From positions 1 through 15,702 of the forward strand of contig CAYRGA010000033.1 of the NCBI GenBank assembly GCA_964423705.1: DNA of 15,702 bases, written 5' to 3'. The notes beneath the pieces were generated by a model, which had not been told where the DNA came from, ran no database searches, and saw only the letters and a program-made list of their open reading frames with translations. A program made the position numbers and the translations under genes. Shown here one piece after another: positions 1-5,427 of the stretch. How positions within the stretch are numbered: position 1 is the first letter of the stretch; each line of letters starts with the position of its first letter. This DNA is from CAKSIN01 sp964423705. Lineage in GTDB: Bacteria; Bacillota; Clostridia; UMGS1810.

Positions 1-2
1 AT

Positions 3-92
3 GAGGACGAATTTTATTTGCAGGAGCAGCTTAAATTTCTGAAAATGAGCATAAAGCTGTTTTTGGAAAAGCAGTCGGATACGCTTGAATAA
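3..92 (+). CDS. C-terminal end of an unidentified protein (partial)
   Basis: An open frame runs in from the left edge and ends at TAA (90-92), giving 29 residues that begin EDEFYLQEQLKFLKM and end SDTLE. The stretch is charged and looks alpha-helical or coiled-coil-like. This would fit the dimerisation tail of a small transcriptional regulator (MerR, PadR or TetR type), but there is too little sequence to assign a family. The other two forward frames stop early. The two palindromes just downstream could be an operator for such a regulator, which is inference only. Confidence 0.4.
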   Translation, partial: EDEFYLQEQLKFLKMSIKLFLEKQSDTLE

Positions 93-106
93 TTAAAGCG
101 AATTTT

Positions 107-124
107 TAAGGGGATATCCCCTTA
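107..124. repeat. Perfect 18-bp palindrome, possible weak hairpin
   Basis: TAAGGGG-ATAT-CCCCTTA is perfectly self-complementary (7-bp arms, 4-nt centre). It lies 15 nt after the stop of the upstream partial gene. No T-tract follows, so it is not a canonical intrinsic terminator. It could be a protein-binding site or a weak transcript-end hairpin. Confidence 0.55.
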
Positions 125-147
125 GTAGTATGTATAACATACTACTA
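123..147. promoter_or_regulatory. 11-bp inverted repeat, likely operator
   Basis: The left arm TAGTAGTATGT and right arm ACATACTACTA are perfectly complementary around an ATA centre. The repeat sits about 70 nt upstream of the start of the secreted DUF6273 protein and contains a TATAAC that could be a -10 element. A perfect near-symmetrical 25-bp site beside a promoter-like element suggests a dimeric repressor site; as RNA it would form a strong hairpin. The cognate regulator is unknown. Confidence 0.5.
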
Positions 148-218
148 AACAAATCTATCGAACAACCCGTTAAAATGGGAATTGAAAGAAAAACAAAAAA
201 ATCAAGGAGGACGGTTTT

Positions 219-1778
219 ATGAAACCAAAAAGAACACTATCGTTTTTACTTGCAATAATGATGATGTTGTCATTATTGCCGGTAAACCTCGTTTCTGTTT
301 CGGCATCGGAAACGACAACAACCGAGAAAAACATCACGCTCGGCACATCTGCCTTAAAGGGCGGACAGGCGAGCAATGTCTATTTCGGTAATTATCAGCA
401 ATCAAGTTTAGGCAATACCGAGCCGACAGAGGGCACAGAGGGCATTGACTGGATAAAAAACAGCAATGGTCAAATAAACGGTCAGGGAGCATATTATAAG
501 AAAGACCCTATCAAATGGCGTGTGCTTTCAAATGCAGACGGAAAAGCTTTTTTGCTGTCCGACAAAAACCTTGATGTGGTTCGTTATCACGAGGATGACG
601 AACCCGTAACTTGGGAAATAAGCACAATTCGCTCTTGGCTTAACGGCTATGGCGCAAGCTTAAATACAGGAGGAGAAAGCGGAATAGATTATACAAGCGA
701 TAATTTTATTGGTTCTGCTTTTAGTACGGCTGAAAAGGGTGCTATTGCCGAAACAAATGTTGTAAATGACAATAACCCGGCACATAACACTTTAGGGGGC
801 AATAACACAACGGATAAAGTGTTCTTATTATCTATTGCAGAGGCACAGAATACGAGCTATTTTGCGGACGATAACAGCAAAATAGCAATCAACACCGTTT
901 ATGTTTACGGTGGCGGTAAAACCGGTACAGACTCTATGCGAAATATCTACACAGCCGACTGGTGGTGGCTCCGCTCCCCTGGTCTCCTTCGTAGCTCTGC
1001 TGCTTACTTCGACGACGTCGTAGCAAGCTACGGCGACCATGTGTACTACGAATTCTTCGGCGTTCGTCCCGCTTTTAACTTAAATCTGTCCTCTGTCCTC
1101 TTTACATCTGCCGCCGTAGACGGAAAGAGTGCAACAGTCGGAACGCTATCGGCAAATGCGGAAAATACAGGAAATGAATATAAGCTGACAATAAAAGACA
1201 GTTCGAGAAGCGAATTTACCGCAAAAGCAATTGATGTTTCGGAAAACACATTCACTGTTTCATATACAAATGCGAAAGCAGGTGAAAACGAATATATTTC
1301 CGCAATTATTGTAAATGCTGACGGAGAAGTTACCCATTACGGCAAGCTTACAAGGGCTACAAGCCAAAGTGGATTTGCTATTCTTGATTTGGCGGGTGTT
1401 ACTCTTGCAAGTACTGATAAGATTTATATTTTCAACGAACAGGTAAACGGTGATTATAAAACAGATTTTGCAAGTGAATTGAAAGAGATAGAAAAAACTG
1501 CGACAGGCGAAACGCAAATAATATTGACGAGTGACAAAGTATCCGCTTATCTTGTCGGTAACAATGCAACCTTAAATGTGGCAAGCTATAAAGGTGAAGA
1601 GTTAAAAGATGCGAAAACAATTTCGGTTACATCGAAGATATACGAAAAAACACTTGCTGAAATCGGACTTGATACAAACGGTGCTGACAGCATAAAAGCA
1701 TTTTTGTGGACGGATATGGACGACATAATTCCCTTGTGCGAGGGACAGGAAGTTATATTAAACCAAAATGCATCTTAA
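219..1778 (+). CDS. Secreted DUF6273-domain surface protein with hypervariable-type C-type-lectin segment
   Basis: A 519-aa exported protein. The ATG at 219 follows AAGGAGG (204-210) with 8-nt spacing. Residues 1-29 form a signal peptide: MKPKR, a hydrophobic core, then cleavage after V-S-A29. Residues about 95-290 match the DUF6273 pattern common in Clostridia: IKWRVL (98-103), FLLSDKNLD (111-119), TWEISTIRSWLN (131-142), AFSTAE (167-172), DKVFLLS (199-205), WWWLRSPG (248-255) and GVRPAFNLNL (281-290). The WWLRSPG...GVRPAF block resembles the end of formylglycine-generating-enzyme/C-type-lectin folds, where DGR variable residues lie. Residues about 305-415 look like an Ig-like beta region. 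Residues about 495-515 end in a W/C motif (KAFLW...PLCE) seen in Clostridial surface proteins. The ligand is unknown. Codon use in 969-1076 differs sharply from the rest of the gene; see the separate entry. Exported domain architecture is fairly sure, function is not. Confidence 0.9.
   Translation: MKPKRTLSFLLAIMMMLSLLPVNLVSVSASETTTTEKNITLGTSALKGGQASNVYFGNYQQSSLGNTEPTEGTEGIDWIKNSNGQINGQGAYYKKDPIKWRVLSNADGKAFLLSDKNLDVVRYHEDDEPVTWEISTIRSWLNGYGASLNTGGESGIDYTSDNFIGSAFSTAEKGAIAETNVVNDNNPAHNTLGGNNTTDKVFLLSIAEAQNTSYFADDNSKIAINTVYVYGGGKTGTDSMRNIYTADWWWLRSPGLLRSSAAYFDDVVASYGDHVYYEFFGVRPAFNLNLSSVLFTSAAVDGKSATVGTLSANAENTGNEYKLTIKDSSRSEFTAKAIDVSENTFTVSYTNAKAGENEYISAIIVNADGEVTHYGKLTRATSQSGFAILDLAGVTLASTDKIYIFNEQVNGDYKTDFASELKEIEKTATGETQIILTSDKVSAYLVGNNATLNVASYKGEELKDAKTISVTSKIYEKTLAEIGLDTNGADSIKAFLWTDMDDIIPLCEGQEVILNQNAS
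969..1076 (+). other. Candidate DGR-type variable region (VR) inside the DUF6273 gene
   Basis: This covers codons L251 to F286. Of the 25 codons L256-F280, 21 end in C or T (15 C, 6 T), and they encode a mixed set (L,R,S,A,Y,F,D,V,G,H). By hand count the 105 nt from 969 to 1073 hold 14 adenines and 61 G+C, while the preceding 105 nt (864-968) hold 33 adenines. Adenine-specific mutagenic retrohoming of AAC/AAT codons would produce this depletion and these NNY codons. The flanking constant motifs WWLRSPG and GVRPAF fit the edges of a VR in a C-type-lectin-like fold, with GGCGTTCGTCCCGCT as a possible GC-rich 3' homology element. No template repeat or reverse transcriptase is seen in the window, so the assignment is inference. 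DUF6273 genes that are simply fast-evolving are the alternative. Confidence 0.5.
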
Positions 1779-1806
1779 ACGGAATTAAAAATTTAAGACA
1801 GTTTTT

Positions 1807-1842
1807 AAGAGTAATCGTAAAATAATGCGGTTACTCTTTTTT
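1807..1842 (+). terminator. Intrinsic terminator after the DUF6273 gene
   Basis: Arms AAGAGTAATCG (1807-1817) and CGGTTACTCTT (1828-1838) pair over 11 positions with one G-T wobble and a 10-nt loop. A run of T (1837-1842) follows. It lies 28 nt after the stop of the surface protein. Confidence 0.85.
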
Positions 1843-1903
1843 ACGCAAAATTTTAGGGAACGAGTGACAAAAACATGTCAAACATCAAGGAGCAAATTGA
1901 AAA

Positions 1904-2176
1904 ATGAACGAGCAAATCAAACAGTTACTGAACAAAAAGAAAAAGTCAAACTATATATTTGTTTCAATTTCAAATTATCTTTCGGAAGATGCGGTAATAA
2001 TTCCGGTTTGCAACAAAAACGACACACTGACAGAAGTGATTAGCGCACCAAACAAGAATGAAACATTGTATTTCATCGTAAAAAGAGATTTTGATTCCGC
2101 AAAGGTTATGGTTTGGAACGCATTTGAGGGACTTACCACGATATGTAAAGCTGAGAATATTGAAATCGCAAAGTGA
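1904..2176 (+). CDS. Small hypothetical protein with surface-protein-like C-terminal motif
   Basis: A 90-aa protein with no signal peptide, very basic near its start (KKKKS at 11-15). AAGGAG (1887-1892) lies 11 nt before the ATG. A 10-codon frame (ATG 1875, MSNIKEQIEK) overlaps the start by ATGA and may be a leader or chance. The last 25 residues (DSAKVMVWNAFEGL then TICKAENIEI) align with the end of the upstream 519-aa protein (DSIKAFLWTDMDDI then PLCEGQEVIL), sharing the D-S, K, W, C and E positions. It could therefore be a remnant of a larger surface protein that lost its N-terminus, or an independent small protein built on that domain. It is bracketed by two terminators, so it is probably transcribed on its own. 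I see no promoter I would defend. Function unknown. Confidence 0.6.
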   Translation: MNEQIKQLLNKKKKSNYIFVSISNYLSEDAVIIPVCNKNDTLTEVISAPNKNETLYFIVKRDFDSAKVMVWNAFEGLTTICKAENIEIAK

Positions 2177-2189
2177 AGTTAAATATACA

Positions 2190-2227
2190 AAAAATTCCTT
2201 CCGATAAAAATATCGGAGGGAATTTTT
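2190..2227. terminator. Bidirectional intrinsic terminator between convergent genes
   Basis: A stem of 16 pairs (2190-2205 with 2212-2227; one G-T) around a 6-nt loop, built on CCTTCCGAT/ATCGGAGGG. It has A-runs on the left and T-runs on the right, so either strand gives a U-tailed hairpin. It serves the 90-aa gene on the plus strand and the 791-aa gene on the minus strand. Confidence 0.88.
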
Positions 2228-2311
2228 GAATTTTATGATAATCGCAATGATTTACAAAGATATGTATCTGAATTTATCCGCAAAGCCGGGGGACTCTATT
2301 GTATACATGAT

Positions 2312-4687
2312 TCAAGTGATGCTTTTATCCGTCACCACGGCAAAGCTCGAATCAGCGGATAATTTTGAAAAAAGTTCAAGCTGTTCGCCATTCGCGCTTG
2401 CAGTCCCGTCATCGGCTATATCCACACGAGTGTCAAAGGTATATACATCCATGACATCGCCATCTACTATTCGCACGAAAACAGGGGTGGCAGTATTATC
2501 CACATCATCAAATAAATCGGTAGTATCTCCGCTCCACATATCGCCTGCGACAATGTGTTTACGAGCCGTTCCTTTGCGATAGGTATATTTATTTACGTAT
2601 TTAGAAACGGAACAGTATTGTTCGGTATTTGCAGCAGTTTTAATAACTATCAATTCGGCGTTTGAAGTAGACTGTTTCGTATTGTTCGATATATATCCAA
2701 AAACAAACTCATTTGCATCGCTGTATGCATCAAGAGATTTTTCATATGGATGCAATATGCCGTTTTTATCGATTTTACCGAGCACCGCATAGCTTATGGC
2801 TACGCCGTTTCTCGACTCTGTGATGTCAATAACGTCACCTATCGCCAAATCTTCAAAGAATACATTTTCGCAATTCGGCAGGACAGCAGAATCATCTGTG
2901 AATATTATCGTTTCTTCGCTTTCATCTCTATAGTAACTTACGGATATGGCATCATAGCCGTCATAAATGGTTTCGCTTATCTTCGTCACCACGGCAAAGC
3001 CCGTATCGTCGGACGGTATAGGGGTATATTCGATAACTATGAAGGCTGTGTATTCGTTGTTTGAGTCTTTAAATGCATAACCACTGTATATGAATCCGTC
3101 GATCAGCTCATCAATGGATGCGGTGAATAAGTAGTCGGTATCACTGTCGTTTACATAATATATAACCGCATCATCAGAAAAGTATTTATTGTCAATCTTA
3201 TTTGTGGCTGCTTTATAATACGAATCATCAATATAGCTTAAAGCTCCGTCGGCTTTTTCAAAAGACTTTATAAGGCCATCGGAATTTGTTTTAAATGTAA
3301 TAAATCTTGCACCGTTACCCATTTCCGAGGTGCCGTATATCTCTGAAAAACGTTGCCTTGAATTTGAAATATTCAGTTCATTAAAGCAATATTGTTTAAA
3401 TCTGTTATATGCTCGATCCGTCAAGGTATATGTTTTTACGCCGTCATGTGCTGTGAGCAATTTAACTTCGCAATGGTCATCAAAAGAAGAGTGAGATTCA
3501 GCAAATTCCAGTATATATGCATATTCCGGCGGCGGAAGCTTAATGTAACAGAGTTTTCCGCTTAATCCCACATAGAATTTTGCGCTGTCTTCCGGGTAGA
3601 ACATTCCGTCAAGGGCGGCACAGTATTCGTATGTCACGCCTTTTATCGTACATTCTCTGAGACCGTTGTTAATCGCTTTCGCTGTTACCATACCTTCGGT
3701 CGAATCACCGATTTGTACTATTCTGGCATATGTGAAATCACGCAAAGCATTGTCTTCTGCATCCGTACAGTAGGCGATAACATCGCCCTCCAATAATTTA
3801 TCGGGCGCGATGGCTTTTCTGTCGGCATCTGTTATATCAAATTTTGCAGCTGTATAATCCACGTCAATTTTGTCTCCTGAGCATATAACTATACGGTAGC
3901 TTCCGTCATCGCGTTTTATTACGGTTTCGACCATATCGTAGTACATATTCCAAGCGTTTATGCAGTCAAAATTACCGTCGAGGTTAATATCTTTAAGTGT
4001 GATAATCACATCGCTGTCTATGAGCTCTGTATCAGTTGGTATAACTAATTCTAAAAGTGCGGAAGTATTTTCAATGTCGGTATAAGCCGCACCGTTATAC
4101 GAAGCGCAGCACTCGGAGGACAGCGTGACATATACGAGCGCATCGCTGTAGTCGTAGAACCAAAGCTGACTTTCGGTGCACTTGTCTTTTTCTATGTCAC
4201 TTGAAATCACGGTTACGGTGCTATCATCATCATCGGTCACTTCAACCGTTTTACATTTTGTCATAGGCTTTAAGGAGCTGCTCAGAGCAAACAGCCTAAT
4301 CGTGTAAGCTTGGTTGTAAGCTTCGATAGTACCGTCAAAATCAAAGTCAACGGCTGAGCTTCGCGTATTTAAGTCAAATATTTGGGTTTCCAGAAGTGAA
4401 TCATTTTTGTATAATGCAGCATAACCCAAGGAAGCATTATCGAGAGTATCGTTTAATAGGATATCCACATTTATTTTTTTATTCGCGGTGTCCAGTCTGC
4501 CGAATGCATTGAAAACTATCCTGCAAGCTACCGAACTCCCACTGCCGCCGGATGAGCCGCCTGTGTATGATGGAGCACTATCGCCCGATGCCGCCCTTGC
4601 GATTAAGCCGCCGCACGGTATATCGTCGAAAAGGAAGGTACAGCTTAAAAGCATTATTAAAATTAAAAGATAGGATAACCGCTTCAA
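2312..4687 (-). CDS. Large secreted repeat protein, unknown function
   Basis: The frame could open at an ATG at 4753, but that ATG lies inside the -35 box of a consensus promoter and would be upstream of the transcript start. The TTG at 4687, about 10 nt after GAAAGG, gives a 791-aa protein starting MKRLSYLLILIMLLSC, a typical export signal. Cleavage after ARA (30-32) or lipidation at C16 are both possible. A Gly/Ser linker follows (about 43-52). Residues 233-244 form a DxNxDGxxD calcium-loop-like segment (DINLDGNFD), recalling one half of a dockerin, but position 12 is Asn. The remainder is a string of beta-rich modules with recurring starts such as EYAYILEFAE, GFAVVTKISE and EFVFGYISN. The protein ends just as another such unit begins (SSFAVVTDKSIT). 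The gene is monocistronic and convergent with the 90-aa gene. No catalytic motif is recognised. A cell-surface structural or binding role is inference. Confidence 0.85.
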   Translation of the reverse strand: MKRLSYLLILIMLLSCTFLFDDIPCGGLIARAASGDSAPSYTGGSSGGSGSSVACRIVFNAFGRLDTANKKINVDILLNDTLDNASLGYAALYKNDSLLETQIFDLNTRSSAVDFDFDGTIEAYNQAYTIRLFALSSSLKPMTKCKTVEVTDDDDSTVTVISSDIEKDKCTESQLWFYDYSDALVYVTLSSECCASYNGAAYTDIENTSALLELVIPTDTELIDSDVIITLKDINLDGNFDCINAWNMYYDMVETVIKRDDGSYRIVICSGDKIDVDYTAAKFDITDADRKAIAPDKLLEGDVIAYCTDAEDNALRDFTYARIVQIGDSTEGMVTAKAINNGLRECTIKGVTYEYCAALDGMFYPEDSAKFYVGLSGKLCYIKLPPPEYAYILEFAESHSSFDDHCEVKLLTAHDGVKTYTLTDRAYNRFKQYCFNELNISNSRQRFSEIYGTSEMGNGARFITFKTNSDGLIKSFEKADGALSYIDDSYYKAATNKIDNKYFSDDAVIYYVNDSDTDYLFTASIDELIDGFIYSGYAFKDSNNEYTAFIVIEYTPIPSDDTGFAVVTKISETIYDGYDAISVSYYRDESEETIIFTDDSAVLPNCENVFFEDLAIGDVIDITESRNGVAISYAVLGKIDKNGILHPYEKSLDAYSDANEFVFGYISNNTKQSTSNAELIVIKTAANTEQYCSVSKYVNKYTYRKGTARKHIVAGDMWSGDTTDLFDDVDNTATPVFVRIVDGDVMDVYTFDTRVDIADDGTASANGEQLELFSKLSADSSFAVVTDKSIT

Positions 4688-4724
4688 TATAATCAAGCCT
4701 TTCGTAATTTTATGATATACCGAT

Positions 4725-4753
4725 ATTATACCACCTCTTATCGTGCATGTCAA
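4725..4753 (-). promoter_or_regulatory. Consensus sigma-A promoter of the 791-aa gene
   Basis: On the minus strand TTGACA (4753-4748), a 17-nt spacer and TATAAT (4730-4725) match the housekeeping consensus at every position. The predicted transcript starts near 4718, leaving about a 30-nt leader to the TTG start at 4687. Confidence 0.9.
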
Positions 4754-4862
4754 ATATCGAAAGCACTGTATATTATGCTGTCAATTAATACTGAAATATG
4801 ACAATTATAGTGTGGAAAATGTGAAAAATTAGAAATAACCGCTGTAAATTCATAGTGTGGTG

Positions 4863-4891
4863 TTGATAAAAGTGCGGATGTGTGGTATAAT
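4863..4891 (+). promoter_or_regulatory. Strong plus-strand sigma-A promoter
   Basis: TTGATA (4863-4868), 17-nt spacer, TATAAT (4886-4891): one mismatch to consensus. It is divergent from the 791-aa gene promoter, with the -35 boxes about 110 nt apart. The transcript would start near 4898 and run through the hairpin array. It either reaches metF with a leader of about 530 nt or once served the now-degraded small gene at 5109. Confidence 0.75.
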
Positions 4892-4926
4892 TGACACATA
4901 GCAGAAGTTTATTACATAAAATTCAT

Positions 4927-4975
4927 AAAGCCTATTGGCTTTTACGGTCGCGTGACCGCTATGCGTCAATTGACG
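4927..4975 (+). repeat. Cluster of three short hairpins/palindromes
   Basis: AAAGCC-TATT-GGCTTT (4927-4942), CGGTC-GCGT-GACCG (4945-4958) and the 12-bp palindrome CGTCAATTGACG (4964-4975) lie almost end to end, starting about 30 nt after the expected transcript start. The first has a short T-run and might attenuate weakly. GC is clearly higher than in the flanking spacer. Confidence 0.55.
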
Positions 4976-5017
4976 GCGTCGCAAAAATGCCCTTGCGGTC
5001 AGCTGAAAGGCGAATTT

Positions 5018-5101
5018 AATTTAGCTGTTTCGTGAGAAACAATTTAGCTGTGGAGCGAAGCGGAATAATTTAACTTTGCGCCTAAGGTGCAAAATTTAGC
5101 T
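5018..5101 (+). repeat. AATTTAGCT direct repeats alternating with hairpins
   Basis: The 9-mer AATTTAGCT occurs at 5018-5026, 5041-5049, 5067-5075 (AATTTAACT, one change) and 5093-5101, with a period of 23 to 26 nt. Between copies sit GTTTC-GTGA-GAAAC (5027-5040, GNRA-type loop), a less regular GC-rich GAGCGAAGCGG unit (5053-5063), and TTTGCGCC-TAA-GGTGCAAA (5075-5093, one G-T). The array ends 7 nt before the ATG of the small gene remnant at 5109. From memory, similar hairpin ladders occur near S23/four-helix-bundle genes in gut Firmicutes; I could not verify that here. Confidence 0.65.
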
Positions 5102-5108
5102 AAAAAGC

Positions 5109-5183
5109 ATGGCATCTAAATCATACACTGATTTAAAAACATGGATAAAAGCCTTTCACTTGACAATCTGCCGACTGCGTTAG
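5109..5183 (+). pseudogene. Remnant of an S23-like four-helix-bundle protein gene
   Basis: ATG at 5109 to TAG at 5181-5183 gives 24 residues: MASKSYTDLKTWIKAFHLT then ICRLR. The pattern Y-x-D-L-K-x-W-x-K-A-x-x-L...R-L matches the N-terminal helix of the 23S rRNA intervening-sequence/S23 four-helix-bundle family (typically about 115-130 aa). The rest of the family, including the conserved NIAEG-like region, is not found downstream, so this looks like a 3'-deleted fragment. No Shine-Dalgarno sequence is visible. DGR accessory protein Avd has the same fold, but ordinary S23-like proteins are far commoner. The alternative is a chance open frame. Confidence 0.42.
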
Positions 5184-5298
5184 CGGTGGTTGAGGTGGAA
5201 AATCCGATGGCATAATACGCACAATTTAATCGTTCTGTACACGGTGGACAGGCGAGTCCGGTGTTAAATATGTGTCACAGGGGAATATCCACAGGCGG

Positions 5299-5337
5299 AC
5301 AATCGCAAATTGTAGGGGCAACCCCGTGTGGTCGCCC
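5299..5337. repeat. Dispersed palindromic intergenic repeat (GGGGC...GCCC type)
   Basis: ACAAT-CGCAA-ATTGT (5299-5313) is followed by a second stem (5316-5323 with 5330-5337; one mismatch) around CCGTGT. The core TGTAGGGGCAACC-N6-GGTCGCCC matches a palindromic repeat I know from intergenic regions of many Clostridia and some other phyla (TTGTAGGGGCGA...TCGCCC). It was probably mobilised or is a folded RNA/DNA unit; function is unsettled. Confidence 0.65.
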
Positions 5338-5361
5338 GCCGTTGAATGAGGTGGAGAAACT

Positions 5362-5391
5362 TTGAAAAATTTATCACTAACTTGATAAAAT
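5362..5391 (+). promoter_or_regulatory. Possible weak promoter proximal to metF
   Basis: TTGAAA (5362-5367), 18-nt spacer, TAAAAT (5386-5391), giving a short leader of about 30 nt to the metF ATG at 5428. The region is AT-rich, so a chance match is possible. The stronger promoter is at 4863. Confidence 0.35.
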
Positions 5392-5427
5392 CATAAAATA
5401 AAAAATTACACAGAAAGCGGTAAAAAT

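Larger units (their letters stand above)
4754..5427. other. 674-nt gene-poor intergenic region: promoters, hairpins, repeats, gene remnant
   Basis: It lies between the divergent 791-aa gene and metF. From left to right it holds a 9-bp direct repeat ATAGTGTGG (4807-4815 and 4852-4860), a plus-strand promoter (4863-4891), a hairpin cluster (4927-4975), an AATTTAGCT/hairpin array (5018-5101), a four-helix-bundle gene remnant (5109-5183), about 110 nt without a feature I can name (5184-5298), a palindromic dispersed repeat (5299-5337) and a weak promoter near metF. I found no T-box, SAM, cobalamin or tRNA signature. Confidence 0.6.

Noticed and set aside
107..147. Intrinsic terminator for the upstream partial gene
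   Set aside because: The palindromes lack a following T-run on the plus strand, so they were listed as regulatory or repeat instead.
2226..3064. Plus-strand frames of 118 and 104 codons opposite the 791-aa gene
   Set aside because: They lie antisense to a well-supported gene with signal peptide, promoter and terminator; their composition matches the reverse strand of that gene.
4961..5035. 24-codon frame starting MRQLTASQKCPCG within the hairpin region
   Set aside because: It has no Shine-Dalgarno, its sequence is made of palindromic repeat DNA and it overlaps the array; nothing suggests selection as protein.
5018..5101. CRISPR-like array
   Set aside because: Repeat units are only 9 bp, intervening sequences are self-complementary hairpins rather than unique spacers, and no cas genes are near.
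4898..5427. Riboswitch or T-box controlling the metF-metH operon
   Set aside because: I looked for the T-box motif, SAM-I core and cobalamin B12 box and found none; the structure present is repeat-like.
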